Shown piece by piece: positions 14,992 through 23,154 of a DNA stretch of 64,000 bases. Origin of the DNA: Oceanisphaera sp. IT1-181. Lineage in GTDB: Bacteria > Pseudomonadota > Gammaproteobacteria > Enterobacterales > Aeromonadaceae. The notes under the pieces were generated by a model that saw only the letters and a list, made by a program, of their open reading frames with translations, ran no database searches and was not told the DNA's origin. A program made the position numbers and the translations under genes. Each line of letters begins with the position of its first letter. The stretch's first letter is position 1. The stretch lies in NCBI RefSeq assembly GCF_033807535.1, contig NZ_CP136856.1:3379001-3443000 (forward strand), read 5' to 3'.

Positions 14992-15017
14992 AAAAAAGGG
15001 CGCCCTTAGGCGCCCTT
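14992..15017 (-). terminator. Terminator after typA
   Basis: On the minus strand AAGGGCGCC, loop TAAG, GGCGCCCTT, then TTTTA. It lies 25 bp after the typA stop. Confidence 0.9.
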
Positions 15018-15041
15018 CTATTTAGCTGATATTAGTCGAGA

Positions 15042-16871
15042 TTAATCGCGACCAGAGCGCTTACGCTCGTTTTCAGTCAAACCGCGCTTACGAATACGTA
15101 AGTGGTTTGGCGTTACTTCAACCAGCTCGTCATCACTGATGAATTCCAGTGATTGCTCAAGGGTCATCTTGATAGGCGTAACCAGGGTCAGCGCTTCATC
15201 AGTACCAGAAGCACGAACGTTGGTCAGCTGCTTACCTTTGATGCAGTTAACAGTCAGGTCGTTAGCACGGCTGTGAATACCGATTACCATGCCTTCGTAC
15301 ACTTCGGTAGCGTGGTCGATAAACAAACGGCCACGTTCCTGAATGTTAAACAGTGAGTAGGCAGAAGCCTTGCCCATACCGTTAGAAATCAGTACGCCGT
15401 TAGTACGAGCACCAATGGTACCGCCTTTGTGCGGGCCGTAATGGTCGAAGCTGTGGTTCAACAAACCAGAACCTGAAGTCAGGGTCATAAATTCAGTTTG
15501 GAAACCGATCAAGCCACGTGCTGGGATAGTAAAGTCGATACGTACGCGACCCTTACCATCTGGCACCATGTTGGTCAGTTCAGCTTTACGCTCGCCCAAC
15601 TTCTCCATGACGGAGCCTTGGTTGCCTTCTTCGATATCTACGGTCAGGTTCTCGAAAGGTTCTAACTTAACGCCGTTTTCTGTTTTCAAGATTACTTCTG
15701 GGCGAGATACTGCCAGCTCGAAGCCTTCACGACGCATGTTTTCGATCAAGATGCCCAAGTGCAGCTCACCACGGCCAGATACGCGGAACTTATCTGGATC
15801 TGAACCTTGCTCAACGCGCAATGCTACGTTGTGTACCAGCTCTGAGTCCAAACGCTCCTTGATGTTACGTGAAGTAACATACTTGCCGTCTTTACCAGCA
15901 AACGGTGAGTTATTCACCTGGAAGGTCATGGTTACGGTAGGCTCATCTACAGACAATGGCGGCAAGGCTTCAACAGCGCCCACAGCACATACGGTGTCAG
16001 AGATTTTCAGCTCGCCCAAACCAGTAATGGCGATGATGTCACCGGCAGTACCTTCAGTGGTTTCGGTACGTTGCAGGCCTAAGTAGCCCATCACTAAGCC
16101 GACTTTACCGTTACGGGTCTTGCCATCGGCACCAATAATGGTGACCTGCTGGTTAGGCCTAACGGTACCGCGCTTGATACGACCAATGCCGATAACGCCT
16201 ACATAAGAGGAGTAATCGATCTGAGAGATCTGCATCTGCAGCGTACCGTCTTGGTTCGCATCAGGAACCGGTACTTGGTCAACAACAGTTTGGAACAGCG
16301 TGGTCATGTCTGGCTCAGGCGCGTCCACATCTAAAGAAGCCCAACCGTTGATGCCAGAAGCATAAATGACTTGGAAGTCCAGCTGATCGTCGGTGGCACC
16401 TAAGTTATCGAACAAGTCGAAAATTTGGTCCAATACCCAGTCAGGACGAGCGCCTGGCTTATCAACTTTGTTGATGATAACGATTGGCTTTAGGCCTTGA
16501 GCAAACGCTTTTTGAGTTACAAAACGCGTTTGTGGCATTGGGCCTTCTTGGGCGTCAACCAGCAACAATACGGAATCAACCATAGACAGTACGCGCTCCA
16601 CTTCACCACCGAAGTCGGCGTGTCCTGGGGTGTCTACTATGTTGATGCGGTATTCTTGAGCATCAGTAGGAGAAGTCCAACGAATCGCGGTGTTCTTGGC
16701 AAGAATGGTAATGCCGCGTTCCCGCTCGATGTCGTTGGAGTCCATGACTCGGTCTTCTGCTTCGCCGCGGCTCTCTAGGGTTCCAGATTGCTGCAACAGC
16801 TTGTCTACCAGAGTAGTCTTACCATGGTCAACGTGAGCTATGATTGCGATATTACGTAAATTTTCTAACAT
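15042..16871 (-). CDS. typA: Translational GTPase TypA/BipA
   Basis: 609 residues. GTPase motifs G1 AHVDHGKTTL (12-21), G2 RGITI, G3 DTPGHADFGGEVERVL and G4 NKVDKPGARPD are intact, followed by EF-G-like domains III and V and the TypA-specific C-terminal domain ending in a basic RKRGLTENERKRSGRD. It binds the ribosome and assists 50S assembly and growth at low temperature or under stress. It is divergent from glnA with a 488-bp regulatory gap, the order also found in E. coli. Codon use is highly biased, as expected for an abundant protein. Confidence 0.97.
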   Translation of the reverse strand: MLENLRNIAIIAHVDHGKTTLVDKLLQQSGTLESRGEAEDRVMDSNDIERERGITILAKNTAIRWTSPTDAQEYRINIVDTPGHADFGGEVERVLSMVDSVLLLVDAQEGPMPQTRFVTQKAFAQGLKPIVIINKVDKPGARPDWVLDQIFDLFDNLGATDDQLDFQVIYASGINGWASLDVDAPEPDMTTLFQTVVDQVPVPDANQDGTLQMQISQIDYSSYVGVIGIGRIKRGTVRPNQQVTIIGADGKTRNGKVGLVMGYLGLQRTETTEGTAGDIIAITGLGELKISDTVCAVGAVEALPPLSVDEPTVTMTFQVNNSPFAGKDGKYVTSRNIKERLDSELVHNVALRVEQGSDPDKFRVSGRGELHLGILIENMRREGFELAVSRPEVILKTENGVKLEPFENLTVDIEEGNQGSVMEKLGERKAELTNMVPDGKGRVRIDFTIPARGLIGFQTEFMTLTSGSGLLNHSFDHYGPHKGGTIGARTNGVLISNGMGKASAYSLFNIQERGRLFIDHATEVYEGMVIGIHSRANDLTVNCIKGKQLTNVRASGTDEALTLVTPIKMTLEQSLEFISDDELVEVTPNHLRIRKRGLTENERKRSGRD

Positions 16872-17038
16872 TCCTGCCTCAAAATACCGAAAGTGGGTAA
16901 AAAATGGTCTGTCATTTTACTCGGCTAGTGCTGATCTACCTAGAAGTATCGAAAATTACTCTAAGCTCGCTTTCCAAGTGACGTCGAATACACCATGATG
17001 GGCTGCGCCTAACACAGTGCACTGAGAAGATCCGCTAC

Positions 17039-17053
17039 GCACCAATATGGTGC
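17039..17053. promoter_or_regulatory. NtrC-binding site upstream of glnA
   Basis: GCACCAATATGGTGC is a perfect palindrome matching the NtrC consensus GCACCA-N3-TGGTGC. It lies about 155 bp upstream of the sigma-54 promoter, an enhancer distance. A weaker half-matching ACACCATGATGGGC is at about 16990. Confidence 0.85.
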
Positions 17054-17193
17054 AGAAATAGCATTAGGCTAGCTCCCACTAGGTTTGCTAATCCAAGCTA
17101 CTCAACAGCGTAATGACAAATATTGGGTCTTAATATCTAATGTTTGGTCTTATAAAACCAACGTTTGGCTTTATATAATAAGCTTTGACAATG

Positions 17194-17210
17194 TGGCATA
17201 GATTTCGCTT
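17194..17210 (+). promoter_or_regulatory. Sigma-54 promoter of glnA
   Basis: TGGCATAGATTTCGCTT has GG and GC exactly ten bases apart, as sigma-54 requires. It is nearly the E. coli glnAp2 element (TGGCACAGATTTCGCTT). It predicts transcription starting near 17221, about 140 bases before the glnA ATG. Confidence 0.88.
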
Positions 17211-17359
17211 GTTCAGTGCATAAGTAACGTTTAACTCGTGCTAAGCACTGAATTAGGCCGTATTTTTTGGCCATAGCTTCGTTTATAGCTGGCAACGGAT
17301 CATGAGTCGATTCTACCCATGGTCCACCATAAGATGATTATTTTTGGAGGTCGAAATCC

Positions 17360-18769
17360 ATGTCAATAGACACTGTAATGGACATGATAAAGGAACACGA
17401 TGTTAAATTCATCGATTTACGCTTTACCGACATCAAAGGTAAGGAACAGCATATCAGCTTTCCGGTCGGGCAGGTAAACGACGATTTCTTTGAAGAAGGA
17501 AAAATGTTCGATGGTTCCTCTATGGCAGCATGGAAAACCATTCATGAGTCAGACATGGTATTAATGCCCGACCCAAGCTCAGCGGTCATGGATCCTTTTA
17601 CCGATGACTCCACGCTGATTATCCGTTGCGACATTCTTGAGCCAGGCACCATGCTCGGCTACGACCGTGACCCGCGCTCTATTGCCCGCCGCGCCGAAGA
17701 ATATCTTACCGCCACCGGCATCGCCGATACGGTATTAATTGGCCCAGAGCCAGAATTCTTCTTATTCGATGACGTGCGTTTTCATACCGATATGTCTGGC
17801 AGCTTCTTTAAAGTTGACGACGTTGAAGCCAAATGGAATTCAGGTCGTGAATACGCGGGCGGCAATAAAGGCCACCGCCCAGGCGTGAAAGGCGGCTACT
17901 TCCCAGTAGCGCCTATCGACTCATCTCAAGATATTCGCTCTGCCATGTGCTTAGTGATGGAAGAAATGGGCTTAGTGGTTGAAGCACACCACCATGAAGT
18001 AGCCACCGCCGGCCAGAACGAGATTGCCTGTAAATTTAATAGCCTAACGCTAAAAGCCGATGAAATTCAAATCTACAAATACGTAGTGCATAACGTGGCC
18101 CATGCCTTTAATAAAACCGCCACTTTTATGCCTAAGCCATTGGTGGGCGATAACGGCTCTGGCATGCACGTGCATCAGTCGCTGGCCAGAAACGGCGTTA
18201 ACCTGTTTGCCGGCGACTTATACGGCGGCTTATCAGAAATGGCCTTGTTCTATATCGGCGGCATCATTAAACATGCTCGCGCGCTTAACGCCATTACCAA
18301 CCCTTCCACTAACTCTTATAAGCGTTTGGTACCTGGCTTTGAAGCGCCGGTAATGCTGGCTTATTCGGCTCGTAACCGCTCGGCGTCCATTCGTATTCCT
18401 TTGGTAAACTCGCCAAAAGCACGCCGCATTGAGACTCGCTTTCCGGATCCGGCCGCCAACCCTTACTTGTGCTTTGCCGCACTATTAATGGCAGGCTTAG
18501 ACGGCATTCAAAATAAGATTCATCCAGGCGATGCCATGGATAAAGACTTGTATGACTTGCCACCAGAAGAAGCAGCCGAAATTCCAACTGTGGCTACTTC
18601 ATTAGATAATGCATTGGATTGCCTAAACGAAGACCGTGAGTTCTTAACTCGTGGCGGCGTATTCAGCGATGAGTTTATCGATGCCTTTATTAAACTAAAG
18701 CGCGCCGAAGCCCAGACCGTTAACATGGCCGTGCACCCGCTGGAATATGAGCTGTACTATTCTGTATAG
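17360..18769 (+). CDS. glnA: Glutamine synthetase, type I (GSI-beta)
   Basis: 469 residues, the dodecameric enzyme that makes glutamine from glutamate, ammonia and ATP. Visible signatures are MFDGSS, GPEPEFFLFD, the ATP loop NKGHRPGVKGGYFPVAP, HHHEVATAGQNEI, GSGMHVHQSL and NRSASIRIP. Tyr398 in KDLYDLPPEE is the adenylylation site used by GlnE, so activity should be reversibly modified. GGAGG lies 10 bases before the ATG. Regulation by NtrC/sigma-54 is supported by the upstream sites. A strong terminator follows; glnL and glnG are not directly downstream here. Confidence 0.98.
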   Translation: MSIDTVMDMIKEHDVKFIDLRFTDIKGKEQHISFPVGQVNDDFFEEGKMFDGSSMAAWKTIHESDMVLMPDPSSAVMDPFTDDSTLIIRCDILEPGTMLGYDRDPRSIARRAEEYLTATGIADTVLIGPEPEFFLFDDVRFHTDMSGSFFKVDDVEAKWNSGREYAGGNKGHRPGVKGGYFPVAPIDSSQDIRSAMCLVMEEMGLVVEAHHHEVATAGQNEIACKFNSLTLKADEIQIYKYVVHNVAHAFNKTATFMPKPLVGDNGSGMHVHQSLARNGVNLFAGDLYGGLSEMALFYIGGIIKHARALNAITNPSTNSYKRLVPGFEAPVMLAYSARNRSASIRIPLVNSPKARRIETRFPDPAANPYLCFAALLMAGLDGIQNKIHPGDAMDKDLYDLPPEEAAEIPTVATSLDNALDCLNEDREFLTRGGVFSDEFIDAFIKLKRAEAQTVNMAVHPLEYELYYSV

Positions 18770-18822
18770 ACAAAGCTGGAAGCAGTAAGCTTTAAGCCGT
18801 CAGTTAAAGATAAAACCAAAAC

Positions 18823-18853
18823 AAACCCCGAGCCAAAAGCTCGGGGTTTTTTA
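18823..18853 (+). terminator. Terminator after glnA, possibly bidirectional
   Basis: AAACCCCGAGC, loop CAAAA, GCTCGGGGTTT, then TTTA. The opposite strand also ends in a T-rich run (GTTTGTTTTGG), so it could serve the convergent DUF2955 gene. Confidence 0.92.
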
Positions 18854-18961
18854 TTTGATTGATTGTTGTCCGTTAAGCAAAACCTATCCTGCTGCGCAGG
18901 ACCGCCGAATAAATTGGCGGCTACAAAAGACAATGTTTTCTGTAGTGTGCCAATTTATTCG

Positions 18962-19018
18962 GCACGGTTTGGCTTTAGGGCTAAAAGCGAGATACCAGAG
19001 CAAGTCCGGTATGACTCT
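18962..19018. repeat. Cloverleaf-family fragment and GCCAATTTATTCGGC repeat
   Basis: GCGAGATACCAGAGCAAG with TCCGGTATGAC is the right half of the cloverleaf repeat. Just upstream (18900-18965) the pair CCGAATAAATTGGCGGCTAC and GCCAATTTATTCGGCACGG is the same palindromic motif as inside the MITE. Confidence 0.55.
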
Positions 19019-19019
19019 C

Positions 19020-20036
19020 TTAGCTCGTAATCTCATGTCGAGTAGAAGGAAACAGATTCAAGATCTTATGCACTAAATACACACAGCACAGGGTGATTAA
19101 GATGGCGATGGTCATGGAGCTCATGCGGTATAAGGCGCTGTAGACTAAGTCATGCTCTGGTGAGATATATTGGCCGAACAAGATACCGGTGGTGGTGAGT
19201 CCGGCGAAGCCGATACCGGATACGCCTTCTTTAACGTGCCAGCGGGCAAACACCATGGCGCACAGCCAAAACGACAGGCTAAGCAGCACTAGATTATGAT
19301 AATGACTGTATAAGAACACCTGTGTTAATAAGCCCAGTGCGCAGCCTAATAAGGTACCAATGCAGCGCATGCGCCCAGACTCCACTGCCCCCATAAAGCT
19401 CATTGGGAATAGTATTAATACGGTCGCCACTTGCGCCGACAGTGAGTCCACTAAGTCCACCGATTGAAATACCGTAAAGCTTACGGTGGCCACAATAGCG
19501 CCGAGCAAGGCCTGATGGCGGATCTGGTTATTGCTCTTAGCCGGTGCCGCCCGTGTCACCAATGGCTCTTTATTGGGCAAGAAGGCGTAGCCAATATAAG
19601 CCAGAGCCACCGACAATACCGAAGCAGTAATGTTCATGATGGCCATGTCGGTGAGACTAAAGTGCTCGTAACTGGAAAAATGCAGCATGATACTTAAACT
19701 GACGCAGCCTGAAGCACCAAATAACATCAGTGGGCCTTTGGCCATCAATAAAAAACGACCTAAAAACAGACAAAATACCACCACGGTAAAGGCCGGTGGC
19801 CAGTTATGCAGCAGGCTGGGCAAGATCATGATTTCCAGCGAGGTCAGCAAAGAAGAAGCAATAAACTGCAGCGCGATAAAGCGATTTAACACCGGTATCA
19901 TGCCTAACAGCAACATGGGATACACGGTAAAAAATACGCCAAAGTTCCAGTTCAGCAACTTACTAATTAATAAGCCGGCGGCACTGGCAAAGGCGACGCG
20001 CAAGCAGATGCGCAACTTATCTTGGGTTAATTCCAT
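19020..20036 (-). CDS. DUF2955 / FUSC-like inner-membrane protein
   Basis: 338 residues from the ATG at 20036 (a GTG at 20039 is the alternative). About ten hydrophobic segments fall in two repeated blocks, each starting with a KLRICLRVAFASAAGLLISKLL or IRHQALLGAIVATVSF pattern, as in aromatic-acid exporter AaeB/FUSC proteins and DUF2955. These act with a HlyD-type partner, which is encoded next to it. With slyA and hlyD it forms a three-gene minus-strand module, probably a regulated efflux system for an unknown compound. The TGATG overlap with a tiny upstream frame suggests coupled translation. Confidence 0.78.
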   Translation of the reverse strand: MELTQDKLRICLRVAFASAAGLLISKLLNWNFGVFFTVYPMLLLGMIPVLNRFIALQFIASSLLTSLEIMILPSLLHNWPPAFTVVVFCLFLGRFLLMAKGPLMLFGASGCVSLSIMLHFSSYEHFSLTDMAIMNITASVLSVALAYIGYAFLPNKEPLVTRAAPAKSNNQIRHQALLGAIVATVSFTVFQSVDLVDSLSAQVATVLILFPMSFMGAVESGRMRCIGTLLGCALGLLTQVFLYSHYHNLVLLSLSFWLCAMVFARWHVKEGVSGIGFAGLTTTGILFGQYISPEHDLVYSALYRMSSMTIAILITLCCVYLVHKILNLFPSTRHEITS

Positions 20037-20143
20037 CACTGACTCTCCGCTAAGCGCTTAAGTTTTGCTGCACAAAACCGGCCGGCTAAAGCGGCCTCTT
20101 CAAAATCAGTGTGATGTTGTTGGTTTTGGAATTTAATGCTCAC
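20036..20143 (-). CDS. Possible 35-residue leader-type ORF coupled to the DUF2955 gene
   Basis: GTG start, reading VSIKFQNQQHHTDFEEAALA and then GRFCAAKLKRLAESQ, stop TGA overlapping the ATG of the DUF2955 gene (TGATG). Its first codon lies 13 bp after the hlyD stop. No homologue is recalled and the ribosome site is poor. Its middle is the 34-bp repeat also present at 8305-8338 in a non-coding gap, so it may simply be a repeat insertion that happens to stay open. Confidence 0.3.
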   Translation of the reverse strand: MSIKFQNQQHHTDFEEAALAGRFCAAKLKRLAESQ

Positions 20144-20156
20144 GCTTAACTCTTGT

Positions 20157-21206
20157 TTAATAAAGGTAACGCAATACGCTGACCACGCGCGCTTGCATCA
20201 CGGCCAAGCCATTAAAAATAAAGTTATCCGTGGGGTACAACTGCACCGTAGCTTTGGCGCCGGTAGCTAATTCAGGCCAAGCCTCGTCAAGTTCGATATT
20301 GGTGCGCAGGCGCTGCGCATCACGTACCCAGCGGTCCGAACTGACGGTTTGCGCCAATAAGCCATCTGCCGATTCTTGGCCTTCCCGCACGCCGCTTTCG
20401 ATACTGAGCACATGCCCCTTAAATACTTGGCCAGGCAGTGCATCAAAAATAACATCCGCAGGCGTGCCAGCTTTTACGTGACGGAGGCTTTTTTCTCGTA
20501 AATCCGCAGTCACCCAGCCTTGATCAGAGATCAGCGCCATCAGCGGTTGGCCCGCAGTGGCATGCTGGCCTTGGCGTAACTGTAAGTTACCAATGCGCCC
20601 GGGCGTTTCTGCGCGCACTTGCGTGCGATCCAAGTCAACGCGCGCCTGACTCAAGGCCACTTCGGCTTGTTGTACCATGATGCTGGCCACCGCCTGCCCC
20701 TGCTCCACTTCTTGTTGACGGGCTCTGGACACGGCGCTAGCTTCTCGCGCTAAGCTAACTTTGGTGTTGGCCTGCTCCAGTTGCTGCTTTGACATATGAC
20801 CCAGCTTGAATAAGCGCGCAATGCGCGCCGCTTCACGGCTCTGCTCTTTGGCTTGCAGCTCACTTTGATGCAGCTCAGCTTTAATTTCGGCAAGACCAGA
20901 CTGAGTTTTTTGCTGCTCAGATTTAGCTTGGGCGAGCGCTAATTCACTGCGCTTGGCCGCTAAGGCATAATCACTGTCATCCAGTGAAAACAACACCTGA
21001 CCCGGCTCTACTTGCTGGTTATTCACCACATGTACTTGATTTACTTGGCCGGATACCCGTGACGATACGGGTATTACGTAGCGCTGAATGCGCGCTTCCG
21101 TGGTCATAGGAAAATAATTATCGGCTATCACAAAATAGCCAAACAGCACAAAAAATGCGCTTAATGCGATTTTTACCCAACGGCTAAAACTTTGTTCTGG
21201 TGTCAT
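20157..21206 (-). CDS. HlyD/EmrA-family membrane-fusion protein
   Basis: 349 residues. One N-terminal membrane helix (about 11-30), a biotinyl-lipoyl-like first half (VSSRVSGQVNQVHVVNNQQVEPGQVLFSLDD), a long alpha-helical hairpin of coiled coil (about 80-180, rich in Gln, Ala and Glu), the second lipoyl half (AETPGRIGNLQLRQGQHATAGQPLMAL) and a beta-barrel domain. This is the periplasmic adaptor of an export system, and the adjacent DUF2955 protein is the probable inner-membrane partner. No outer-membrane factor is encoded here. It starts 12 bp after slyA. Confidence 0.88.
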   Translation of the reverse strand: MTPEQSFSRWVKIALSAFFVLFGYFVIADNYFPMTTEARIQRYVIPVSSRVSGQVNQVHVVNNQQVEPGQVLFSLDDSDYALAAKRSELALAQAKSEQQKTQSGLAEIKAELHQSELQAKEQSREAARIARLFKLGHMSKQQLEQANTKVSLAREASAVSRARQQEVEQGQAVASIMVQQAEVALSQARVDLDRTQVRAETPGRIGNLQLRQGQHATAGQPLMALISDQGWVTADLREKSLRHVKAGTPADVIFDALPGQVFKGHVLSIESGVREGQESADGLLAQTVSSDRWVRDAQRLRTNIELDEAWPELATGAKATVQLYPTDNFIFNGLAVMQARVVSVLRYLY

Positions 21207-21217
21207 TCGTACCTCAA

Positions 21218-21649
21218 TTAGCCTTTGTGATTTGTTAGCCGGTGCAAGTTGCCATTAATATGCTCGACCATGCGCGTGAACTCTTTGATTTCTTGTGCGC
21301 TTAAGCCCGCTAATACCTGTGCTCGCGTGTCGTCCAGTATCAAATCCATTTCCGTCACCAGCTCGCTGGCGGTATCAGTTAAATGCACGGTTTTACCGCG
21401 TCTGTCATTTTCACAGGGGCGACGCTCCACCAAGCTTAAGCTCTCTAAGCCATCGAGGGTGCGTACTAACGAAGGACTTTCTACGCCCACCAAGCGCGCC
21501 AGCTGATGCTGCTGCATACCATCTTCATATTTTAGATGACTCAGCGTAATCCAGCGGCTTTGGGTGAGGCCTAATGGCTTTAGTCGTTCATCATTTACCC
21601 AGCGCCACTGTCGTACTAAGCAAGAAAGCGCCATGCCTAAAGTTTTCAT
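21218..21649 (-). CDS. slyA: SlyA-type MarR-family transcriptional regulator
   Basis: 143 residues from the ATG at 21649, chosen because GGAGGTGGCG precedes it and because SlyA proteins begin at this point; a longer frame to 21727 has no ribosome site. The winged-helix sequence LKPLGLTQSRWITLSHL, QLARLVGVESPSLVRTLDGL, and the wing RRPCENDRRGKTVHLTD match SlyA closely. The family responds to small aromatic ligands or oxidants and often represses a neighbouring efflux operon. It is the first gene of the slyA-hlyD-DUF2955 module. Naming it slyA rests on likeness; the genome may have another copy. Confidence 0.85.
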   Translation of the reverse strand: MKTLGMALSCLVRQWRWVNDERLKPLGLTQSRWITLSHLKYEDGMQQHQLARLVGVESPSLVRTLDGLESLSLVERRPCENDRRGKTVHLTDTASELVTEMDLILDDTRAQVLAGLSAQEIKEFTRMVEHINGNLHRLTNHKG

Positions 21650-21659
21650 CGCCACCTCC

Positions 21660-21681
21660 AAATTAGTTAGCCTGCTAATTA
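21660..21681. promoter_or_regulatory. Likely SlyA/MarR operator
   Basis: AATTAG, eight bases, CTAATT form an inverted repeat (TTAG...CTAA core) directly before the slyA ribosome site, the place expected for autorepression. AT-rich palindromes of this kind are typical SlyA/MarR targets. Confidence 0.55.
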
Positions 21682-21718
21682 TATTGCTGCTATCTATATC
21701 AGACAAACTTTTTATTCC

Positions 21719-21744
21719 CTGTTTCAATATGCTGTTTCAATATG
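21719..21744. repeat. Perfect 13-bp tandem duplication
   Basis: CTGTTTCAATATG occurs twice head to tail. A second imperfect duplication (ATTTCAGCAAGCGCT / ATTTCAGCAACCGCT) follows at about 21769-21801. Confidence 0.75.
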
Positions 21745-21850
21745 GAGCACCGTCAGGCAACCTGTTAAATTTCAGCAAGCGCTGATTTCAGCAACCGCTA
21801 ATTCCAGTAATACCCGAGCGACAGCGTTCGCCGATCCGCGTTAGAATGGC

Positions 21851-21865
21851 GCACCAAACTGGTGC
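21851..21865. promoter_or_regulatory. NtrC-binding site upstream of glnL
   Basis: GCACCAAACTGGTGC is a full match to the NtrC palindrome, 55 bp before the glnL start. In E. coli the glnL promoter carries an NtrC site used for repression, so the autoregulatory loop appears kept although glnA is not adjacent. Confidence 0.85.
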
Positions 21866-21919
21866 AACAACTAACACTCTCCTCGACGAGTACTGAATAA
21901 GAGTGCTGAAAATACGCTT

Positions 21920-23122
21920 ATGGCCATAATGTCAGATCCCCCCTCCAGCAAACTATCATCCGCATTAACGCTAGAAACCAGAGCCCTGTTAGACAATCTG
22001 CTCACCGGCGTGTTAGTCGTGGACGCTCAATTGCAGGTACTTTTCGCTAATACCGCCGCCGAACAATTGCTGCCGCTGAGTAAACGTCGCTTACAAGGTG
22101 GGGCTGTGTATCTGCATGATGAAGACGCGGCCTTAGATATTTCGCTGGATTTAGCACGTATTCGCCACTGCATAAGTCTTGAACAAGGTTTTACTGACAG
22201 CGAAGTGCAACTCACCATTGAAGGTCTGTCCCGCTGGGTAGAGGTGAGTGTTACGCCCTTGCCGGCGGCTTTTATTTGCACGCCCCCGATTTGTAAACCC
22301 TCAGCCGATCACCCAATCGCGGAACAGACCGCTCAGCCAGCCTTGAGCCAAGGCCTAGCCTTGGTTGAAATTCATCTGATCGATCAGCAAAAGAAAATCA
22401 GCCAAGAATTGCAGCAACGCACGCAACAACAAGTGGCCCGCGAGCTGGTGCGTGGGCTGGCCCATGAAATAAAAAATCCACTCGGCGGCTTGCGGGGCGC
22501 GGCGCAATTATTAGAGCGTGAATTAGAGCAAGAGCTAGGCCGTGGGGATCTGAAAGAATTTACCCAGCTGATCATCGCTCAGGCGGATCGCTTATCTAAC
22601 TTAGTTGACCGGTTATTAGGCCCGCAGCGTATAGGCCAGCGCCAAGCGGTGAACCTGCACGCAGTATTAGAGCGGGTGCGCCAATTAGTGGCCCTAGAAT
22701 TACCCGCCGCCATTACCTTAGTTCGCGATTATGATCCCAGCATTCCCGAGCTAGAAGTCGAGCCCGAGCAACTGGAGCAGGCGCTGCTTAATATAGTGCG
22801 CAACGCCGCTCAAGCATTAACTGAGCAAGCCGAGTTTTCCACAGGGCAAATTTTGTTAAAAACCCGCACCGCGCATCAGGTCATGTTACAAGGACAGCGC
22901 TATCGACTGGCCGCCACCATTCACATTATTGATAACGGCCCCGGCATCGCAGAGATCTTGCGTGACACCTTGTTCTACCCCATGGTGACGGGGCGCCAAG
23001 GCGGTACTGGTTTAGGGTTATCGCTGGCTCAAGATATTATTCAGCAACATAATGGCCGCATCGAAAGTCACAGTCGGCCCGGCCATACGGAATTTATTAT
23101 TTACCTGCCACTGAAGCACTAA
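21920..23122 (+). CDS. glnL: Nitrogen regulation sensor kinase NtrB/GlnL
   Basis: 400 residues, longer than the 349 of E. coli. PAS domain (about 20-135), an insertion of some 45 residues (PLPAAFICTPPICKPSADHP and on), then HisKA with RGLAHEIKNPLGG (His about 182) and the HATPase domain with NIVRNAAQAL, DNGPGI and GGTGLGLSLAQD. Controlled by PII (GlnB), it phosphorylates and dephosphorylates NtrC. An in-frame ATG nine bases further on (21929) is an equally good start. It is followed after 32 bp by glnG. The extra linker between PAS and kinase domain is unusual for the family. Confidence 0.93.
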   Translation: MAIMSDPPSSKLSSALTLETRALLDNLLTGVLVVDAQLQVLFANTAAEQLLPLSKRRLQGGAVYLHDEDAALDISLDLARIRHCISLEQGFTDSEVQLTIEGLSRWVEVSVTPLPAAFICTPPICKPSADHPIAEQTAQPALSQGLALVEIHLIDQQKKISQELQQRTQQQVARELVRGLAHEIKNPLGGLRGAAQLLERELEQELGRGDLKEFTQLIIAQADRLSNLVDRLLGPQRIGQRQAVNLHAVLERVRQLVALELPAAITLVRDYDPSIPELEVEPEQLEQALLNIVRNAAQALTEQAEFSTGQILLKTRTAHQVMLQGQRYRLAATIHIIDNGPGIAEILRDTLFYPMVTGRQGGTGLGLSLAQDIIQQHNGRIESHSRPGHTEFIIYLPLKH

Positions 23123-23154
23123 TTTAGACACTCATTTAGGCAAGAAGAGAACTC

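Larger units (their letters stand above)
14587..15041. other. 455-bp gap between yihY and typA
   Basis: Holds two tandem cloverleaf repeats, a GTACGCCGTA-type palindrome (about 14945-14975, TTACGGCGTTAAACGTATGG) and the typA terminator. The first 100 bp (14587-14690) must carry the yihY promoter. No gene seen. Confidence 0.65.
16872..17359. other. 488-bp divergent regulatory gap typA/glnA
   Basis: Contains the NtrC enhancer site, the sigma-54 promoter, an AT-rich stretch with TATAAT (17174-17179), and the inverted repeat TTTGGTC-TTAT-AAAACCAA (about 17143-17160). No open frame of interest. Confidence 0.7.

Noticed and set aside
15568..16086. Long open frame antisense to typA (172 codons)
   Set aside because: It lies wholly inside typA on the opposite strand, has no ribosome site, and its composition follows from typA codon bias.
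21650..21727. Longer SlyA start at 21727
   Set aside because: The downstream ATG at 21649 has a strong GGAGG site and agrees with known SlyA N-termini; the extension also covers the probable operator.
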